Under the pieces are notes generated by a model. That model was not told where the DNA came from, did no database searches, and saw only the letters and a list, made by a program, of their open reading frames with translations. From assembly GCF_900961225.1 (NCBI RefSeq), contig NZ_CAAHFN010000131.1:1-64000 (forward strand): a stretch of DNA of 64,000 nt, written 5' to 3'. The first letter of the stretch is position 1. Each line of letters starts with the position of its first letter. The translations under genes were made by a program, and so were the position numbers. Positions 61,938-64,000 of the stretch are shown here, piece after piece. This stretch comes from Modicisalibacter radicis. GTDB taxonomy: Bacteria > Pseudomonadota > Gammaproteobacteria > Pseudomonadales > Halomonadaceae.

Positions 61938-62815
61938 AGATCGGCCAGCCACTCGGCGAATACCCGCACCCGGGGTGAAAGCTGTCGCCGGTGCGGGTAG
62001 ACCAGATGGATCGGCAGCGTCGGCTTCTCCCATCTTTCCAGCACTTCCACCAGGTCGCCGTCGGCCAGCGCCTTCTCGAGATGAAAGCGGGGCACCTGAA
62101 TCAGCCCGCAGCCGCTTAGCGCGCTGACGACGTAATTCTCGGCGTCGTTGACGGTCATCCAGCCACCAGCGGCGAAGGCGCGGGTCCGTCCATCGACCAG
62201 CAGTTCCAGTTCGGCGTCCGGCGCCCTGTTTCCCGAGACGAAGCGGACCGCGTGGTGATCGCGCAGCGCCTCCGGCGTCTCGGGCGTGCCCATCCGGGCG
62301 AGATAAGCGGGGCTGGCGCAGATGACCTGCGGGAGCTCGGCCAGTTTTCGGGCGACGAGTGTCGAGTCGCCCGGCGTGCCGCCTCGCACCGCGCAGTCGA
62401 CCCCTTCGCCGACCAGATCGACGAGCCGGTCGCCGCTGGTGACGATCAGTTCCAGGCGAGGGTAGCGAGCGTGAAAGTCATCGATGCGCGGTAGCACGAT
62501 CCGGGTGGCGTGAGTGCCGTGGAGTTCGATGCGCAATACACCGCTGGGATTGCTCGCCACCGGTTGCAGGATCGCTTCGGCGTCCTCGAGTTCCGCCAAT
62601 AGCTGCACGCAGCGCTCATGGTACGCCGCGCCTTCCGATGTCGGGCGCACCTGCCGCGTGGTGCGCTCCAGCAGGCGCACGCCGAGGCGGCTCTCCAGTT
62701 GCTGAATCGCCAGCGTGGCGGTCGCACGGGGGATGTCGAGCGCATTGGCCGCCTTGGTGAAGCTGCCGCGCTCGACGATGCGCACGAAAAGCGTCATGGC
62801 ATCGAAACGGTCCAT
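61853..62815 (-). CDS. LysR family transcriptional regulator
   Basis: 320 residues from ATG 62815 (MDRFDAMTLFVRIVERGSF); an ATG at 62827 adds four. Winged helix FTKAANALDIPRATATLAIQQLESRLGVRLLERTTRQV, effector domain with LRIELHGTHATRIVLP and CAVRGG. The C-terminal ~17 residues read antisense through the end of tpm and differ from those of the remnant copy at 60503, so its natural 3' end was probably replaced during the rearrangement. Divergent from the SDR gene, its likely target. Confidence 0.88.
   Translation of the reverse strand: MDRFDAMTLFVRIVERGSFTKAANALDIPRATATLAIQQLESRLGVRLLERTTRQVRPTSEGAAYHERCVQLLAELEDAEAILQPVASNPSGVLRIELHGTHATRIVLPRIDDFHARYPRLELIVTSGDRLVDLVGEGVDCAVRGGTPGDSTLVARKLAELPQVICASPAYLARMGTPETPEALRDHHAVRFVSGNRAPDAELELLVDGRTRAFAAGGWMTVNDAENYVVSALSGCGLIQVPRFHLEKALADGDLVEVLERWEKPTLPIHLVYPHRRQLSPRVRVFAEWLADLYAERFGTNRQATATKRETPASRKLSES
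61921..62146. repeat. ~226-bp direct repeat, copy B (within lysR)
   Basis: Partner of 60526-60752; lies inside the functional-looking lysR gene. Confidence 0.85.
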
Positions 62816-62839
62816 TCGATTGTTCATCTCCTCTGAATA

Positions 62840-62886
62840 GTGTTGGCAGATTAGCGGATTTATCCAGCTGGAAGAAATGCCAATAC
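62840..62886. promoter_or_regulatory. Interrupted inverted repeat in the lysR/SDR promoter
   Basis: GTGTTGGCA (62840-62848) mirrors TGCCAATAC (62878-62886) at 8 of 9 positions with a 29-base centre. Plausible LysR-type contact sites, unproven. Confidence 0.35.
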
Positions 62887-62953
62887 TGTCGCCACGCCAC
62901 TCGGTTGCGTGGCTTCGTTTTGCCGACAACCCCATTCCTGGAGACATCGAATC

Positions 62954-63694
62954 ATGACTGATGCAACGCAAAAGGTCGCTCTGGTAACCGGCGCCTCTCG
63001 CGGTATCGGCCGCGCCATCGCACAAAAGCTCGCCGCCGACGGCTTTGCCGTGGTGGTCAACTATGCGGGCAGCGATTCCCTCGCCGAGCAGGCCGTGGCC
63101 GATATCGAGGCCCGGGGTGGCCGGGCGCTGGCGGTGCAGGCCGACATCGCCGACCCGGATGCGGTGGGGCGCTTGTTCGCGCAGGCGCTGGAGACGTTCG
63201 GGCGGCTCGACGCGGTGGTCAACAACGCCGGGATGATGCAGATGGCGAAACTGACCACCGACAACGTCGCCGTTCTCGACAAGACATTGGCGACCAATCT
63301 GCGCGGCAGCTGGCTGGTGATGGCGAAAGCCGCCGACGTGCTCGAGGAGGGCGGCCGCATCATCGCGCTCTCTTCCTCGGTGCTGGGGAAATCGTTCCCG
63401 GGGTACGCCGCTTATATCGCCAGCAAGGCCGGCGTCGAAGGGCTGGTGAAGGTGCTGGCCAACGAGCTGCGTGGCCGGAAGATCGCGGTCAATGGCGTGG
63501 CGCCGGGGCCGGTGGCGACCGAGCTGTTCTTCGCGGGCAAGAGCGAGGAGCAGGTCCAGTCGATCGCCAACCTGGCGCCGTTCGAGCGTCTGGGCCAGCC
63601 CGATGAAATCGCCGATGTCGTGGCGTTTCTGGCCGGGCCGCAGGGCGGCTGGGTCAATGGCCAGATCCTGCGCGTCAACGGCGGCATGGTCTGA
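62954..63694 (+). CDS. Short-chain dehydrogenase/reductase (SDR)
   Basis: 246 residues from ATG 62954. Rossmann TGASRGIG (12-19), NNAG (90-93), catalytic Ser141/142, Tyr154, Lys158 (YIASK), and the C-terminal NGQILRVNGGMV common to FabG-like SDRs that reduce quinones or ketones. Divergent from LysR and followed by a tautomerase gene 26 bases downstream, a common pairing. Confidence 0.93.
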   Translation: MTDATQKVALVTGASRGIGRAIAQKLAADGFAVVVNYAGSDSLAEQAVADIEARGGRALAVQADIADPDAVGRLFAQALETFGRLDAVVNNAGMMQMAKLTTDNVAVLDKTLATNLRGSWLVMAKAADVLEEGGRIIALSSSVLGKSFPGYAAYIASKAGVEGLVKVLANELRGRKIAVNGVAPGPVATELFFAGKSEEQVQSIANLAPFERLGQPDEIADVVAFLAGPQGGWVNGQILRVNGGMV

Positions 63695-63720
63695 AACCGA
63701 TCTTTTCGAGGATAGAAACA

Positions 63721-63939
63721 ATGCCATTTGCCAACTACAAGTTTCCCGAGGGCATCCTGGATCACGCCCGCAAGGAAGAGATCGTCCACCGCACCACCGA
63801 CCTGTTCGTCGAGTATTTCGGCGAGGCGGTGCGCCCCTACACCATGGTGCTGGTGGAGGAGGTCGCCGATGGCGGCTGGGGGCGCGCCGATGAAACGCTG
63901 ACGCTGGAAAAGATGGGGTTGCCGCCCAGGAGAACGTGA
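63721..63939 (+). CDS. 4-oxalocrotonate tautomerase-like protein
   Basis: 72 residues beginning MPFANYKFPEGIL, which leaves the catalytic Pro1 after Met removal. EEIVHRTTDLFVEYFGEAVRPYTMVLVEEV matches tautomerase/MIF fold proteins. Likely co-transcribed with the SDR; a GC-rich palindrome after the stop probably ends the operon. Confidence 0.88.
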   Translation: MPFANYKFPEGILDHARKEEIVHRTTDLFVEYFGEAVRPYTMVLVEEVADGGWGRADETLTLEKMGLPPRRT

Positions 63940-63956
63940 TCCTCGCCCGCCAGAAC

Positions 63957-63982
63957 ACGCCGCCGGTCGCGACCGGCGGCGT
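63957..63982. terminator. Perfect 26-bp palindrome with TTTA tail
   Basis: ACGCCGCCGGTCG (63957-63969) is followed at once by its exact reverse complement (63970-63982), then TT. A hairpin with a CGCG loop and a short T-tail just past the tautomerase stop: a rho-independent terminator. Confidence 0.7.
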
Positions 63983-64000
63983 TTAGGAGCATGCAGACCA

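Noticed and set aside
62816..63958. N-terminal extension of the lysR frame through the SDR region
   Set aside because: The reading frame is merely open antisense to the SDR and tautomerase genes; LysR homology begins at 62815-62827.
1..64000. CRISPR arrays, tRNA or rRNA genes, prophage or transposase genes
   Set aside because: No regularly spaced repeats, no recognisable RNA gene and no transposase or phage motif were seen on either strand; small RNA genes could be missed by eye.

Overview
The window is high-GC DNA of a free-living, metabolically versatile gammaproteobacterium. Gene content and style (complete phosphonate lyase operon, tripartite tricarboxylate transporter, NhaC-type antiporter, many solute carriers) fit Halomonadaceae best; this is inference, since no rRNA or other marker is present. 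I saw no tRNA, rRNA, CRISPR array, prophage or intact insertion sequence.

Layout. 0-13.2 kb: tail of a probable HglS-type dioxygenase; a divergent SDR/AraC pair; an RND efflux pump operon facing a mipA-type porin/scaffold gene joined to an OmpR-type two-component system; isochorismatase-like hydrolase; methionine aminopeptidase; a membrane protein/sorbosone-dehydrogenase-like pair. 13.4-19.7 kb: a GntR-regulated gamma-glutamyl-amine locus (glutamine-synthetase-like ligase, two FAD amine oxidases, NhaC-type carrier) with a perfect 28-bp palindrome in its divergent promoter. 19.8-32.4 kb: assorted genes (oxidoreductase/TetR pair with double operator, DUF523, MscS channel, BAAT-like hydrolase, beta-propeller, a frameshifted HTH gene, VOC protein, sodium symporter + DUF3311 + M20 hydrolase with divergent LysR). 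32.5-33.7 kb: a lower-GC patch with a nucleotide-kinase-like gene, a GFA-like gene and the wreck of a second GFA gene, ending exactly at the phnP stop codon. 33.7-44.3 kb: phnCDEFGHIJKLMNP on the minus strand, with two copies of a PhnF-type operator.

44.7-55.9 kb: rlmA, then a GntR-controlled acid catabolism locus: IlvD/Edd dehydratase facing tctCBA transporter genes, an enolase-superfamily dehydratase, a DHDPS-like aldolase, a D-2-hydroxyacid dehydrogenase and an FMN hydroxyacid oxidase. The genes read as a complete uptake-dehydration-cleavage-oxidation route for an aldonate or aldarate; the substrate is unknown, and this is the most promising uncharacterised system here. 55.9-64 kb: an Rrf2/thioredoxin-reductase-like pair with a clear operator, a PPOX/AraC pair, an EamA exporter, and a scarred island carrying a RES/Xre toxin-antitoxin module whose toxin has been inactivated by an internal deletion, next to a truncated thiopurine methyltransferase and bracketed by two copies of a lysR 3' end. 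The window closes with that LysR gene, a divergent SDR and a 4-oxalocrotonate tautomerase-like gene.

A recurring theme is the orphan gene 3' end. The mscS tail and the lysR tail each occur twice, bracketing an apparently inserted gene or module, and a short rlmA-like tail lies in an otherwise empty gap.
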